Shown: positions 21,173 through 32,705 of the stretch, piece by piece
Layout: every line of letters starts with the position of its first letter
Numbering within the stretch: position 1 is the first letter of the stretch
Source: Cryptomeria japonica
Lineage: Eukaryota; Streptophyta; Pinopsida; Cupressales; Cupressaceae
DNA length: 64,000 nucleotides
Reading direction: 5' to 3'
NCBI RefSeq assembly: GCF_030272615.1
Contig: NC_081407.1
Span: 373,076,998 to 373,140,997, forward strand
The notes under the pieces: generated by a model
Told to the model about the DNA's origin: nothing
The model's input: the letters and a program-made list of their open reading frames with translations, nothing else
Database searches by the model: none
Position numbers and translations under genes: made by a program

Positions 21173-23239
21173 CTGCAGTAGTCCACACTTTTCAATCTAG
21201 TCTTAGAGATTTTTCATATATAAATCATACCAGATTGATGTAGAGCCCTTTTTACTTACTTTAATGTAGGTAGGGGAATCACGCCTAGCTTACCTCTGAG
21301 GTATTCAAAGGTGTCCTTCTGTAGTGGTTTGGTGAAGATATCAACCACCTGTTCTTTTGTTTGTATATACTCCAACCTCACTTCATTGTCTTGAACCTGT
21401 TCCCTGAGGTAGTGATATTTGATAGCTATATTCTTTGTCTTGGAATGCATCACCAGATTCTTAGTTATGTTGATAGCACTGGTGTTATCATAGTGAATCA
21501 TCACAGGTTCATTTACCTTTTCTTGGATACCTTCCAATAATTGCTTGATCCATACTATCTGTGTACAGTTGATTGCAACAACCACATACTCAGCCTCAAC
21601 TTTGGATTGAGAGATGAAATTTTATTTCTTGCTTGTCCATGACACAATCCTATCTCCAAGAAAGAATGCACCTCCACTAATGCTCTTTCTGTCATCAATT
21701 TTCCCTGCCCAATCTGTATCGGTGAAGACACTTAAGCTGAAATATCCCTTATGTGGATACCAAAGACCATACTCATAAGTCCCCTTAAGGTATCTAAATA
21801 TTCTCTTGACTGCCACCATATGAGTTTCTTTTGGATTTGCAGCAGATCTGGCAACCAAGCCAACAACTCATGCTATATTCGGTCTATTGTGTACTACATA
21901 CTGCAACTTACCGATCATGGACTGGTAAAGTGTCTCATTCACTTCACGAGCCTCATCATTTTTGGATAACTTGCAACTTGTAACCATTGGAGTTCCAATA
22001 GGTTTGCAATCTTCCATTCCAAAAGTAGATTCAAAATTTCCCTTATGTACTTGGTCTGGCTAATGAATATACCATTTTTTAGTTGTGATACTTGCAAGCC
22101 AATGAATAATTTTATTTTCACCGATCATGGACATTTCAAACTCTTGCTTCATTTGTTCTGCAAAACCTCTGCTCATCTCATCATCTCCTCCAAAGAAAAT
22201 GTTATCAACAAAAAAATCTGCAATCAGATGTTTTCCTTTTTCTTCGGTCTTTAGATACAAGTTACTATTATCACTGGTTCTTATGAACCCTATGCTTAAC
22301 AGATATATGTGCACCCTCTCATACCAAGATCTTGGTCCTTGTTTTAGCCCATACAGAGCCTTCTTTAGCCTGCATACCATATCTCTTCCATCTTCTGATA
22401 CAAACCCTTCTAGTTTCTCTATGTACACTTCTTCCTCTAAAACATCATTCAAGAATGCCAATGTGACATCCATTTGGTAAACTTTGAACTTCTTGTAAGC
22501 AACATAGGCAAGCAAGATTCTGACCCCTTCCAACCTGGCCACCAGTGCAAAGGGTTCTCCATAAACCAAACCTTCTTTCTGATCGTAGCCTTTGCAGACT
22601 ATCCTTGCTTTGTTTCTTACTACTTGACCAGTTTCATCCATCTTGTTTCTAAACACCCATTTGGTGCCTATCATATTTTTGTTCTCTGGTCTGGGAACTA
22701 GAGTCCAAGTTTCATTTTTCTCAATCTTCTCTAGTTCCTCCTCCATGGCTTTTATCCAGTCTTCATCTTTTAGATCCTCCTTTGCTATTTTGGGCTCAAT
22801 TTTTGAGAGCAGACAAGCATTTTCGCTTTCTATTCTTCTAGTCAATACTCCTGCATCTTTGTCACCAATAATATTTTTAGCGGAGTGATTGCTTTTGACA
22901 TACCTTTCTAGTATCGGTTCATTTCTTGGAATATCTTCTATCGGTTGTGCAGGTTCTACTTCACATGCTTCTTCATTTACCGCTACTATAGGATTCTCTT
23001 CAGTAGGTTTGACCAGTGCAATGTACTCAAATCCTGGATAATCCTTTGGCTCACTCTTGCTATCTTGTTCATTTTTCTCAGAGAATGCATCTACTCTGAC
23101 ATTGGCACTCTCCACAATCTTACTGGTCCTTTTGTTCAAACACCAATATGCTTTACTCTTTGTGGATTAACCTAAGAAGGTTCCTTCATCACTCTTGGGA
23201 TCAAAATTTCCATAGTACTCATCGCTCTTGATATAGAAC
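21173..23239 (-). pseudogene. element B reverse transcriptase and RNase H (broken)
   Basis: The reverse transcriptase occupies 23139-22060, with GTKWVF, an LYGLKQGPRSW block and a catalytic motif reading FVDN, so the second catalytic aspartate is lost. The remaining RT/RNase H part (22121-21256) includes LSVFTDTDWAG and DNTSAINI with stops between. The segment from 23239 rightwards is cut by element C and continues at 30511. The acidic, proline-rich linker between integrase and polymerase is at 23110-22860. Confidence 0.87.
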
Positions 23240-24528
23240 TGGTGCAGGAGCACCTGAGCACCTGAATGCTCAAATCATAGCAGGCCTGAGACAGCATGAA
23301 GAAACAGGTCAAACAGAGAGATTAAAGTTGTCATAGTTTCTAGGACTGTGAAAGTGCAGTAAGGCGGATAAGAGACCAACAGTCATAAAAAGACCCTTTC
23401 ATACTTGCTTGTAGGTTACTCCAACTATTTTCAAGGCATTATTGCATTCATATGTGATAGATTTTCATTGTACTTACTTTATTAAAGTTAAACAAAGCAT
23501 ACAAAACCTTGAAAACATCGCTGTCCCTGTTTTTGGACTGTTATTTCTGAGAAAATGTAGCAGTATGATAACTATTTGATAAAATGTCAATATTAGAAGA
23601 TGAGGTTTAAGTCCTTAGAAGTGTTTGGTATATGTGGAAGCAAGGTTTGAAGCATTTAAATTGGTCTATTATCATGAGGAAGACTTGTAAATTGCAAACC
23701 CTCTCTAGAAGCCTCAAAAACCCTTGAAAATTGCATATTTTGTGGGACAGCACTAAAATAGTCCGTACAGTACTTGCCATAGAAAAAATCCTTGAGCTTT
23801 AAACATAAAATGACCACATCTCCAAGGGTTTGTCATGAAGTTTAGCAGGTTGAACAGGGCGAACAAATTTCATTAAAAAGTAGGGCTAATTCTAGTAGCC
23901 TTTTTGGAGCAGATTTGACCAATTCATGAAATCGGTAAGGGAGGGGAAGCAATTGGTTGTTTCAAATCATCAAAATTGATGAGTAAAGGCCTGAGGCACC
24001 CTACTACAATATCCATAGCCTTGCATTAAGTTATTTGGTCAAAATGATCATTTGAACCTAGAAAGTTGCTTGAGTAATACAACGTTCTTTACACCCAATT
24101 TAGAGATTCACATTCTTGAAAGGTGAAGTACAGTCCTCAATCTTTGTAGATCTGTCCAGATGCTCAACCAACAGGTTAATATGGTTGAAATCCTTAAGGG
24201 TGCAATTAAGATTAGGTAAACCATGGTTCTCTAACAGTTGCCCATTCCCGGAAGAGAGGAGATTCAGCGAGTTGGACAACCAAACTTGTTCATTTTTGGT
24301 GACACACAAGAGGACCTCATTTCAGACTTGAATACCTTAGCATGGAAGGTAAGGAGGAGTGATGTCCAATTCAATAGGATGCAAGTAGTGTTGAATAGAG
24401 AGGAGGAGATAGGAGAAAGGTTTAGGAGAATCCCATTTGTGCCTAGGGATTGATTTGGGAAACACTTGGAGGAAAAAAGCCCACCAATCTCAAAAAGGAG
24501 ACTAACTTCTATTTTTACCTCCTCATCA
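23240..24528 (+). repeat. element C 5' LTR
   Basis: Begins TGGTGCAGGAGCACC and ends CCTCCTCATCA just before the primer site. It is the same length as the 3' copy. Confidence 0.95.
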
Positions 24529-24531
24529 TAG

Positions 24532-24543
24532 TGGTATCAGAGC
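24532..24543 (+). promoter_or_regulatory. element C primer-binding site
   Basis: TGGTATCAGAGC, three bases after the LTR, is the complement of the 3' end of plant initiator tRNA-Met, the usual primer for minus-strand synthesis. Confidence 0.93.
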
Positions 24544-24573
24544 CAATTCAGATTTGGGTTGAGAGATTAGCAT

Positions 24574-27500
24574 ATGTCTGGTAGTGAGTCAGTGGGAGAC
24601 AACACCGACAACATGGTGACCAATGCAGAGTTAGCGAAGAGGATGGAGGATCAAGTTGAAGAAAATAGACTCCTTAGGGAAAGATTACAACAACTTGAAA
24701 GAAAATTGAACCAAGTGGAAGTCAAGACCGAAGAAGTCAGTGAGAGAGTAGAAAATGCTGAAGATAAGAGGGAAACCTTAGAGGAAGAAGTCCCAGAACC
24801 AGAACCAATCTTGGATAAAGAACAAGAAACCTTTTTACAAGCTTTGAAAGCTTTGACTGGAAAGGCCCTAGATGGAGTGTCCCTTTTTAGTGGCAAGATG
24901 GAACTAGAAGCACTAATGGAGTGGATAGAGAGTCTAGAGAATCACTTTGAATGTGATGGCATTACTGAAGCACAGAAAGTGAAGGTAGCCAAATCCAGAA
25001 TGAGAGGGGCAGCCTTGACCTGGTGGAAATTCATCCAAGAGGAAAGGGTGAAAGAGGGAAAGAAACCCATAACCACCTGGAAGACAATGGTGACTAAGAT
25101 CAAAGACACCTACATGCCTGAAGATTATGAAATCCAGTTGCATAGGAAGAGACAAAACTTGAGGCAGAAAGACCTAGATGTCAGTAGTTACACTGAAGAA
25201 TTCCAAAAACTAAGCCTTAGATCTAAGGTACAAGAAGATGAAAGTGTCAGAGTAGCTAGGTATCTCAATGGGTTAAGATGGAATATTTAGGAAGAGTTAA
25301 GCCTATGGTGTCCCAACACATTACAGAAGTGTTATCAATTAGCATTGAAGGTAGAAGAGAGAAACAAGAAGAAACAAGAACATAATGGTAGAGGCAGAGG
25401 CAGAGGAAACAAAGGCAGTCATAGAGGCAGTTTTGGGGGAAGATACATAGATCATAGGTCCCAGGGAGAGTCTAAGCTTATTGAGCAAAGCGAGGATTCT
25501 CAGAGCAGACCCAACTATAGGGGTAGGGGATCAGGCAACCCAGGAAGGGGTAGATCTAATGGACCTGGAAGAGGTTCATACTTCTCCACCATGAAGTGTT
25601 ACAACTGTCAGAAACTAGGCCATCCAGCATATAGATGCCCAGAAAAGCCAAGCTCATCTCAAGGAGGTGATAAGAGAGTCCATTTTGTGCAAGAAGAAAC
25701 CACACCAAGTCAAAGGTGTCTACCATCAGAAGAAGGGGAAAACCTCATGATCAGGAGGATCCTCATGAAAGAGCCATCTCAAAAAGATATGTCTCAAAGG
25801 AAAGCTCTTTTCAGGATCAAATGTAAGATCCAAGGAAAGGTGTGCAAAGTTATCATTGACTCAGGATCAACTGATAACATCATATCAGAAGAAGCTACTA
25901 CAAAACTTCATCTACCTAGAATACAACACAATGAGCCCTACAAGGTCACATGGTTGGAAAAAGGGCAGCATGTATTAGTGAGTGAACAAACATGGGTAGA
26001 GTTTAACATAGGTGAGGACCAAGATAAGATTTTGTGTGATATACTACCTATGGATGCTTGTCATTTGCTTTTAGGAAGACCTTGGCAATTTGACAGGAAA
26101 GCACAATATGATGGAGAAAAGAACTCATACTCATTTTTCAAGAATGGTATCAACTATAAAATTCAGTCCCTTAATGAAGAAAGTGAAGGCAGCAAACCAC
26201 AAGCTCCAAAAACTTTGTTAGTTGGTGAAAAGGAGTTCATTCATACCTTAAAGGAAGGTGATGGCATAGGTTTTGCATTAGTAACTAAACCAGTTGATGA
26301 AAAGAAAGAAAAGAAGGTAGAAATCCCATATGAGGTGCAGCAACTTCTGGATCAATTTAAGTCAATTGTTAATGATGGCCAACCAACCTCTCTACCTCCT
26401 CAGAGAGCCATTAGCCACCAGATAGACTTCATCCCAGGTGCATCTTTACCAAACAAAGCCGCTTACAAAATGACACCTGAACAAAATCAGGAAGTGGCAA
26501 GACAAATCCAAGAGCTATTAGACCAAGGATTGATTAGAAAAAGTATTAGTCCATGTGTAGTACCCACAGTGTTAGCACCTAAGAAAGGTGGGGCTTGGAG
26601 ACTTTGTACAGATTCAAGAGCAATAAACAAGATCACAATCAGGTATAGATTCCCCATTCCTAGGATAGAAGATCTTATGGATTGTTTAGGGGGAGCAAAA
26701 TATTTCAGTAAGATAGACCTAAAAAGTGGTTATCATCAAATCCGCATCAAAGAGGGAGATGAATGGAAAACAGCTTTCAAGACAAATGAGGGGTTGTATG
26801 AATGGCTAGTCATGCCATTTGGGTTAACAAATGCACCCAGTACATTTATGAGATTGATGAATGAGGTGTTACATGACTTCATAGGCAGGTTTGTAGTTGT
26901 GTACCTTGATGACATCTTAATTTTCAGTCAAACCAAGGAAGAACACCTCCAACATTTGCAGATTGTCTTACAAAGATTGAATGATGAACAACTTACTATC
27001 AAGCTAGAAAAATGTGATTTCCTTAAGCAAGAGCTAGTCTATTTGGGTTTTGTTGTTTCAGGGGGTGATTTGAAGATGGATCTAGATAAGGTAGAAGCCA
27101 TAGTTAATTGGCCAATCCCTAAGAATGCTAGTGATGTCAGGAGTTTTCATGGACTTGCTCAATTTTATAGGAAATTTATTAGAGGTTTCAGTGAAATATG
27201 TGCACCTATGTTGGAAACCATTAAGGGTGGTGTGAAAGTGAAATTTCAGTGGACAGAAGCAGCCAACAGGGGATTTGAATTGTTGAAAGTCAGAGTTGCT
27301 ACCCAACCAGTGTTGATTCTACCTAGTTTTGACAAATTGTTTACCTTAGAGTGTGATGCAAGTAATATTGCTATTGGTGCTGTTTTGAGTCAGGATAATA
27401 GACCTGTTGCATTTTTCAGTGAAAAGCTTAATGATGCTAAGAGGAAATACTCTTCATATGATCTTGAAATGTATGCTTTGGTTCAGGCACTTAGGAAATG

Positions 27501-29199
27501 GAGGCATTACCTTCTTCCTAAAGAATTTGTGGTTTACACTGACAACCAGGCACTTAGTTTTCTCAATTCACAGGATAAGCTTAGTCACAGACATGTTAAA
27601 TGGGTAGAGTCTTTGCAAGCATATACCTTTACTTTGAAGCATAAGAAAGGACAATGCAATAAAGTAGCTAATGCATTGAGTAGAAGGTTACTTACTGTTC
27701 AAGAAATTCAGATTAGAAGTATTGGTATAGAATGTTTTAAGGATTTATATCCACATGATTCTGATTTTGCTGATATTTACAAGGTTTGTCAAGATTTTCA
27801 GAATACTTTTCATAGTGAATATGCTGACTATACTTTGCAGAATGGATTGTTATTCAGGGGTGGATAGCTGTGTGTGCCAAAAGGTTCAATGAGGGAGAAT
27901 CTGATACAGGAAAAGCACAATGGTTGCTTGAGTGGTCACTTTGGTCTTAATAAGACTTTGGAATTGGTTCAAAGGCACTATTTTTGGCCTAAGATGCAGG
28001 CAAATGTCAGGAAATATGTTGAGCAATGCATGGTATGTCAGAAAGCCAAGGGTACTAGCACTAATGCTAGTTTGTATCAGCCTCTTCCCATACCTTCTAG
28101 GCCTTGGGATTGTATCAGTATGGATTTTGTGGTAGGTTTGCCCAGGACTAAAGCAGGGTGTGATAGTATTTTTGTGGTTGTTGACAGATTCAGCAAAATG
28201 GCACATTTCATACCTTGCAAAACTACTAATGATGCTAGTCACATTGCTTTTCTTTTCTTTAAGGAAGTTGTAAGAATTCATGGTTTGCCATCCAGTATTG
28301 TATCTGATAGAGATGCTAAGTTTTTGGGTCATTTTTGGAAAACTTTATGGAAGAAATTGGGTACTAACTTGTCTTTTGGCTCAGCTTACCATCCATAGAC
28401 AGATGGCCAAACAGAAGTGGTGAATAGAACATTGGGTAATCTACTCAGATGTCTTACCAAAGAATATGGGCAAAGTTGGGATCAACTCATCCATCAGGCA
28501 AAGTTTGCATACAATGATAGTGTAAATAGATCCACTAGTAAGAGCCCATTTCAGATTGTTTATGGAATGCATCCTAGAGGTGTTTTTGAGTTAAATGATG
28601 TAACTAATTTGCAGCATGTGCGTGGTATAGTAGAAGATATGGCACAGTCTATGAAAGAAATTCATGAGAAGGTACAAAAGTCTTTATAGGAAACTACTCA
28701 AAAAGTTAAGGAGAGAGTTGATGCTTCAAAAAGAGATGTTCAATTTTCAGTGGGTGATTATGTGATGGTCGATCTCAACAAGTCACGGTTACAGAAAGGA
28801 GTGCCTACTAAGTTGCAAATGAGAAGAGTAGGACCATGCAAAATCTTGGCTAAATATGGCCATAATGCTTACAAAGTTGATTTGCCTAATGAAGTTTCTA
28901 TGTCTCCTATTTTCAATGTTGCAGATTTGGTGCCATTCAAAGGGGAGCTACCAACAGATTCACAAAGAGTTTCAGATCTTTCTCATTCCCTTTCTGATCT
29001 TTCTCTCCCCTCTTCTTCTACTCCCATTCCTCAGCAAGTACTAGATTCAAGAATCATCAAAAAGACAAGACACCATACCTACTTGGAGCATCTCATCAAG
29101 TGGAAGGATAAACTAGTTTCTGAAGCCACATGGATACCTGAAAGTGACTTTTTCAAAGCTGGAATTCCTCTTTCTTTACTGCCCAAAGGAGTCACATGA
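24574..29199 (+). pseudogene. element C gag-pol polyprotein with four TAG stops
   Basis: One frame of about 1541 codons runs from ATG 24574 to the stop at 29197-29199, broken only by TAG at 25288, 27865, 28396 and 28687. Domains in order: N-terminal coiled coil (codons 25-75), gag, RG-rich stretch and CCHC knuckle (CYNCQKLGHPAYRC, codons 342-355), aspartic protease (IDSGS, codon 428 on), reverse transcriptase with YLDDILIF near 26900, RNase H (LECDASN, 27349), integrase with its HHCC zinc region (27917-28050) and core, and a C-terminal chromodomain-like end (near 29040-29170), which would place it among chromoviruses. Protease and polymerase catalytic residues are intact. Each stop stands where a glutamine codon CAG is plausible. 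Confidence 0.93.
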
Positions 29200-29210
29200 C
29201 TTCTTTGTCC

Positions 29211-29221
29211 TTAGGGGAGTA
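29211..29221 (+). promoter_or_regulatory. element C polypurine tract
   Basis: TTAGGGGAGTA directly precedes the 3' LTR and is the expected start of plus-strand DNA synthesis. Confidence 0.85.
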
Positions 29222-30510
29222 TGGTGCAGGAGCACCTGAGCACCTGAATGCTCAAATCCTAGCAGGCCTGGGACAGCATGAAGAAATAGGTCAAACAGAG
29301 AGATTAAAGTTGTCACAGTTTCTAAGACTGTGAAAGTGCAGTAAGGCGGATAAGAGACCAACAGTCATAAAAAGACCCTTTCATACTTGCTTGCAGGTTA
29401 CTCCAACTATTTTCAAGGCATTATTGCATTCATATGTGATAGATTTTCATTGTACTTACTTTATTAAAGTTAAACAAAGCATACAAAACCTTGAAAACAT
29501 CATTGTCCCTGTTTTTGAACTGTTATTTCTAAGAAAATGCAGTAGTATGATAACTATTTGATAAAATGTCAATATTAGAAGATGAGGTTTAAGTCCTTGG
29601 AAGTGTTTGGTATATGTGGAAGCAAGGTTTGAAGCATTTAAATTGGTCTATTATCATGAGGAAGACTTGTAAATTGCAAACCCTCTCTAGAAGCCTCAAA
29701 AACCCTTGAAAATTGCATATTTTGTGGGACAACACTAAAACAGTCTGTACAATACTTGCCATAGCAAAAATCCTTGAGCTTTCAACATAAAATGACCACA
29801 TCTCCAAGGGTTTGTCATGAAGTTTAGCAGGTTGAACAGGGCGAACAAATTTCATTAAAAAGTAGGGCTAATTCTAGTAGCCTTTTTGGAGCAGATTTGA
29901 CCAATTCATGAAATTGGTAAGGGAGGGGAAGCAATTGGTTGTTTCCAATAATCAAAATTGATGAGTAAAGGCCTGAGACACCCTACTACAATATCCATAG
30001 CCTTGCATTAAGTTATTTGGTCAAAATGATCATTTGAACCTAGAAAGTTGCTTGAGTAATACAACGTTCTTTACACCCAATTTAGAGATTCACATTCTTG
30101 AAAGGTGAAGTATAGTCCTCAATCTTTGTAGATCTATCCAGATGCTCAACCAATAGGTTAATATGGTTGAAATCCTTAAGGGTGCAATTAAGATTAGGTA
30201 AACCATGGTTCTCCAACAGTTGCCCATTCCCGGAAGAGAGGAGATTTAGCGAGTTGGACAACCAAACTTGTTCATTTTTGGTGACACACAAGAGGACCTC
30301 ATTTCAGACTTGAATGCCTTAGCATGGAAGGTAAGGAGGAGTGATGTCCAATTCAATAGGGTGCAAGTAGTGTTGAATAGAGAGGAGGAGATAGGAGAAA
30401 GGTTTAGGAGAATCCCATTTGTGCCTAGGGATTGATTTGGGAAACACTTGGAGAAAAAAAGCCCACCAATCTCAAAAAGGAGACTAACTTCTATTTTTAC
30501 CTCCTCATCA
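29222..30510 (+). repeat. element C 3' LTR
   Basis: Same ends and length as the 5' copy, followed directly by the target duplication AGAAC. Confidence 0.95.
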
Positions 30511-31590
30511 AGAACTTGCTTCCAAATACTTTGAAATAGCTCACATTGGGTGAGTATTCACACCATAATTCATAGGGAGTTTTGTCTGCCCCTTTTTTCA
30601 CCTATATCTGGTTCAAGGTATACACAACAATGCTTACTACTTCTCTTCAGAAGATATGTAGAATATCCTTTTGTATCATTAGAGTCCTCACACAATCAAT
30701 CAGAGTTCTATTCCTTCTTTTAGCAACCCCATTCTGCTGAGGTGTCCTAGGTGCAGACATCTGTCTCATAATCCCTTGTTCTTCATAGCAATTCATGAAC
30801 TTTTGAGAGGTGAACTCTCCTCCTCTATCTAATCTCAAAAATTTCATATTCTTACCAGTTCCTCACTCTACTCAAGCCTTGAAGGCTTTAAAAATGTGAA
30901 AGGCTTCAAATTTTTATTTCAAGAATATAGCCCACATCATTCTTGAGAAGTCATCTACAAACAACATGAAATACCGGTCTCCATAGAAACTCTTGGTCCT
31001 CATAGGACCACACAAGTCTGTATGAACTAAGTCTAGCACATTCTCATATGAATAAGATTTGTTGTTGAAACTAGGCCCAGTTAACTTTCCTAGTTGGCAT
31101 TCTTTACACATAGCATTTTCAGGTTTCATAATATTAGGCATACCTTTGATAGACTTCATTTTACTGACTTGTGCTATGCTATCAAAGTTAACATGACACA
31201 TTATTTTATGCCACAACCAATTGTCTTCTACCTTTTCCACTAGATAGCTACCTATAGTGGTGTCTAGGTAAAACATATTACCTCTAGATTGTTTACCGAT
31301 AGCAATCAGACTTCTTGACTTGTCATTTATTTTGCACATTCCTTCATTGAATTCTAATCGGTAAAACCTTATTGTTAAGTTGTGCAACACTTAACAAACT
31401 ATATTTTATCCCTTCTACCCAATAAAAATCTTCACATTTTGTTTTATCATTTAGGGCTATAGATCCCTTACCTTTTACTACACAAGGAGCATCATTGTTG
31501 AATCTCGTCGTTCCTCAATTGCAGTCCTCCATGCTAAGGAATTTTTTTCTATCACCAGTCATGTGGTTAGTGCAACCAATGTCAATTACC
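30511..31590 (-). pseudogene. element B integrase, pre-integrase, protease (broken)
   Basis: Read right to left: a damaged protease region near 31590-31500, pre-integrase 31390-31080 (WLWHKIM, CKECQLGK zinc residues), and integrase core 31060-30650 (LVHTDLCGPM, DDFSRMM, RGGEFTS). The third catalytic position, normally glutamate in the NGVAER motif, reads K (NGVAKRRN), so integrase would be inactive. Element C interrupts the downstream part at 30510. Confidence 0.87.
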
Positions 31591-31599
31591 CAGTCTCTA

Positions 31600-32642
31600 C
31601 ACTAGTTTGAACTAGAGATTAGTGCCATATCACTTTCCTCAGTGTTATCTTCCTTTACCACTACAAATGCAATTCCATCTCCATCAGATCCTTCTGATTC
31701 TTCATCGGTAACTCCTTCTTCTGCAAGATAGCACTCCTTTCTCTTGTCCTTGTATCTTCTAAAATTATCCTTCCTATCATTGTCAAGACATCTAGATGCA
31801 ATATGACCTATTCTATTACAAGAGAAGCATTTCAAGGGAAGTTTACCTTTATACTTTCCTTTTCCTCTTGGTAGTCTCGTTGCCAATAGAGCTGCAATCT
31901 CATCTTGTTCCTATTCTTAAGATAATAGGTTGTCACATTCATGAGAATGACCGGTTCTTGTAGTAGAACTGTTTCCAGTTTCTTTTCTTCTCCTTGTTGG
32001 TGGAGATATCATGGAAGCTTTGAAGGAAGCATCTATCTTTGGTACACTTTTATCATAGTTGCTCAGTTCAAAGGCAGTCAACTTACTGATTAGTGAGTCA
32101 AGTGAAACACTAACTGTTCCCAAGGATCTGAGTTCCTAAATTGCAAAAACCCTCATGGAATATTATGGTAGCAAGGTTTTCAATATTTTTCTAACCACAT
32201 CATCTTCTTCAATCTTTCCTCTAGCACTTTTGATTCAGTTTACCACATCCTTTATTCTTTTACTATATTCTTCTATATTTTCTCCTTCTTGCATCCCCAT
32301 CTCATCAGAATTTCCTCTCAAGTTGTCCACTTTAGCCTTTTGAACATGAGGATCTCCTCCATAAACAATCTTTAATGCATTCCACATCTGATAGGCTATT
32401 TTTAGATCTTGAACCTCAGCATACTCATTATGAAATAGAGTGCTAGCAATCAGATCCATAGTAGCAGTGTTATCTTGGCTTTCTTTGATCTGATCTACAA
32501 TGAGAACCCCTGTAGGATCATTGTACTATATGATTACATGATTCCAGTATTGATCTCCTAGAATTCTTAGGTAGAGCTTCATTCTACCACACCATAAGGT
32601 GTAATTATCCTTAGAGAACTTAGGACTCTCCTTTCTCATCAT
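31600..32642 (-). pseudogene. element B gag (broken)
   Basis: Begins at ATG 32642 (minus) with the copia gag signature KFSKDNYTLWCGRMK, continues through 32459-32235 and 32123-31917, and ends with a CCHC knuckle (CFSCNRIGHIASRC, about 31826-31785) followed by an acidic tail. Several stops and frame changes interrupt it. In this family gag forms the particle that packages element RNA. Confidence 0.85.
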
Positions 32643-32691
32643 CTTGGATATTTCCTTAAGTTGTTAAGCTCTTTTTAATCTAAGGACCAAA

Positions 32692-32703
32692 GCTCTGATA
32701 CTA
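32692..32703 (-). promoter_or_regulatory. element B primer-binding site
   Basis: Minus-strand TAGTATCAGAGC, one change from the initiator tRNA-Met complement, two bases from the LTR end. Confidence 0.88.
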
Positions 32704-32705
32704 AT

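Larger units (their letters stand above)
23240..30510 (+). mobile_element. gypsy element C, innermost and best preserved
   Basis: A 7271-bp Ty3/gypsy element with two 1289-bp LTRs flanked by an exact 5-bp duplication AGAAC (23235-23239 and 30511-30515). It contains a primer site, one gag-pol frame and a polypurine tract. By eye the LTRs differ at about 31 positions (roughly 2.4%), mostly C/T and G/A. It sits inside B between integrase and reverse transcriptase and must be the latest of the four insertions here. Confidence 0.95.

Noticed and set aside
22127-23175. Plus-strand frames with cysteine- and phenylalanine-rich peptides
   Set aside because: They are shadows opposite the reverse transcriptase of element B.
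24574-29199. Reassigned TAG codons (a variant genetic code) in element C
   Set aside because: The other elements carry TAA, TGA and frameshifts too, and the Penelope-like frame uses the standard code, so C-to-T decay at CAG is simpler.
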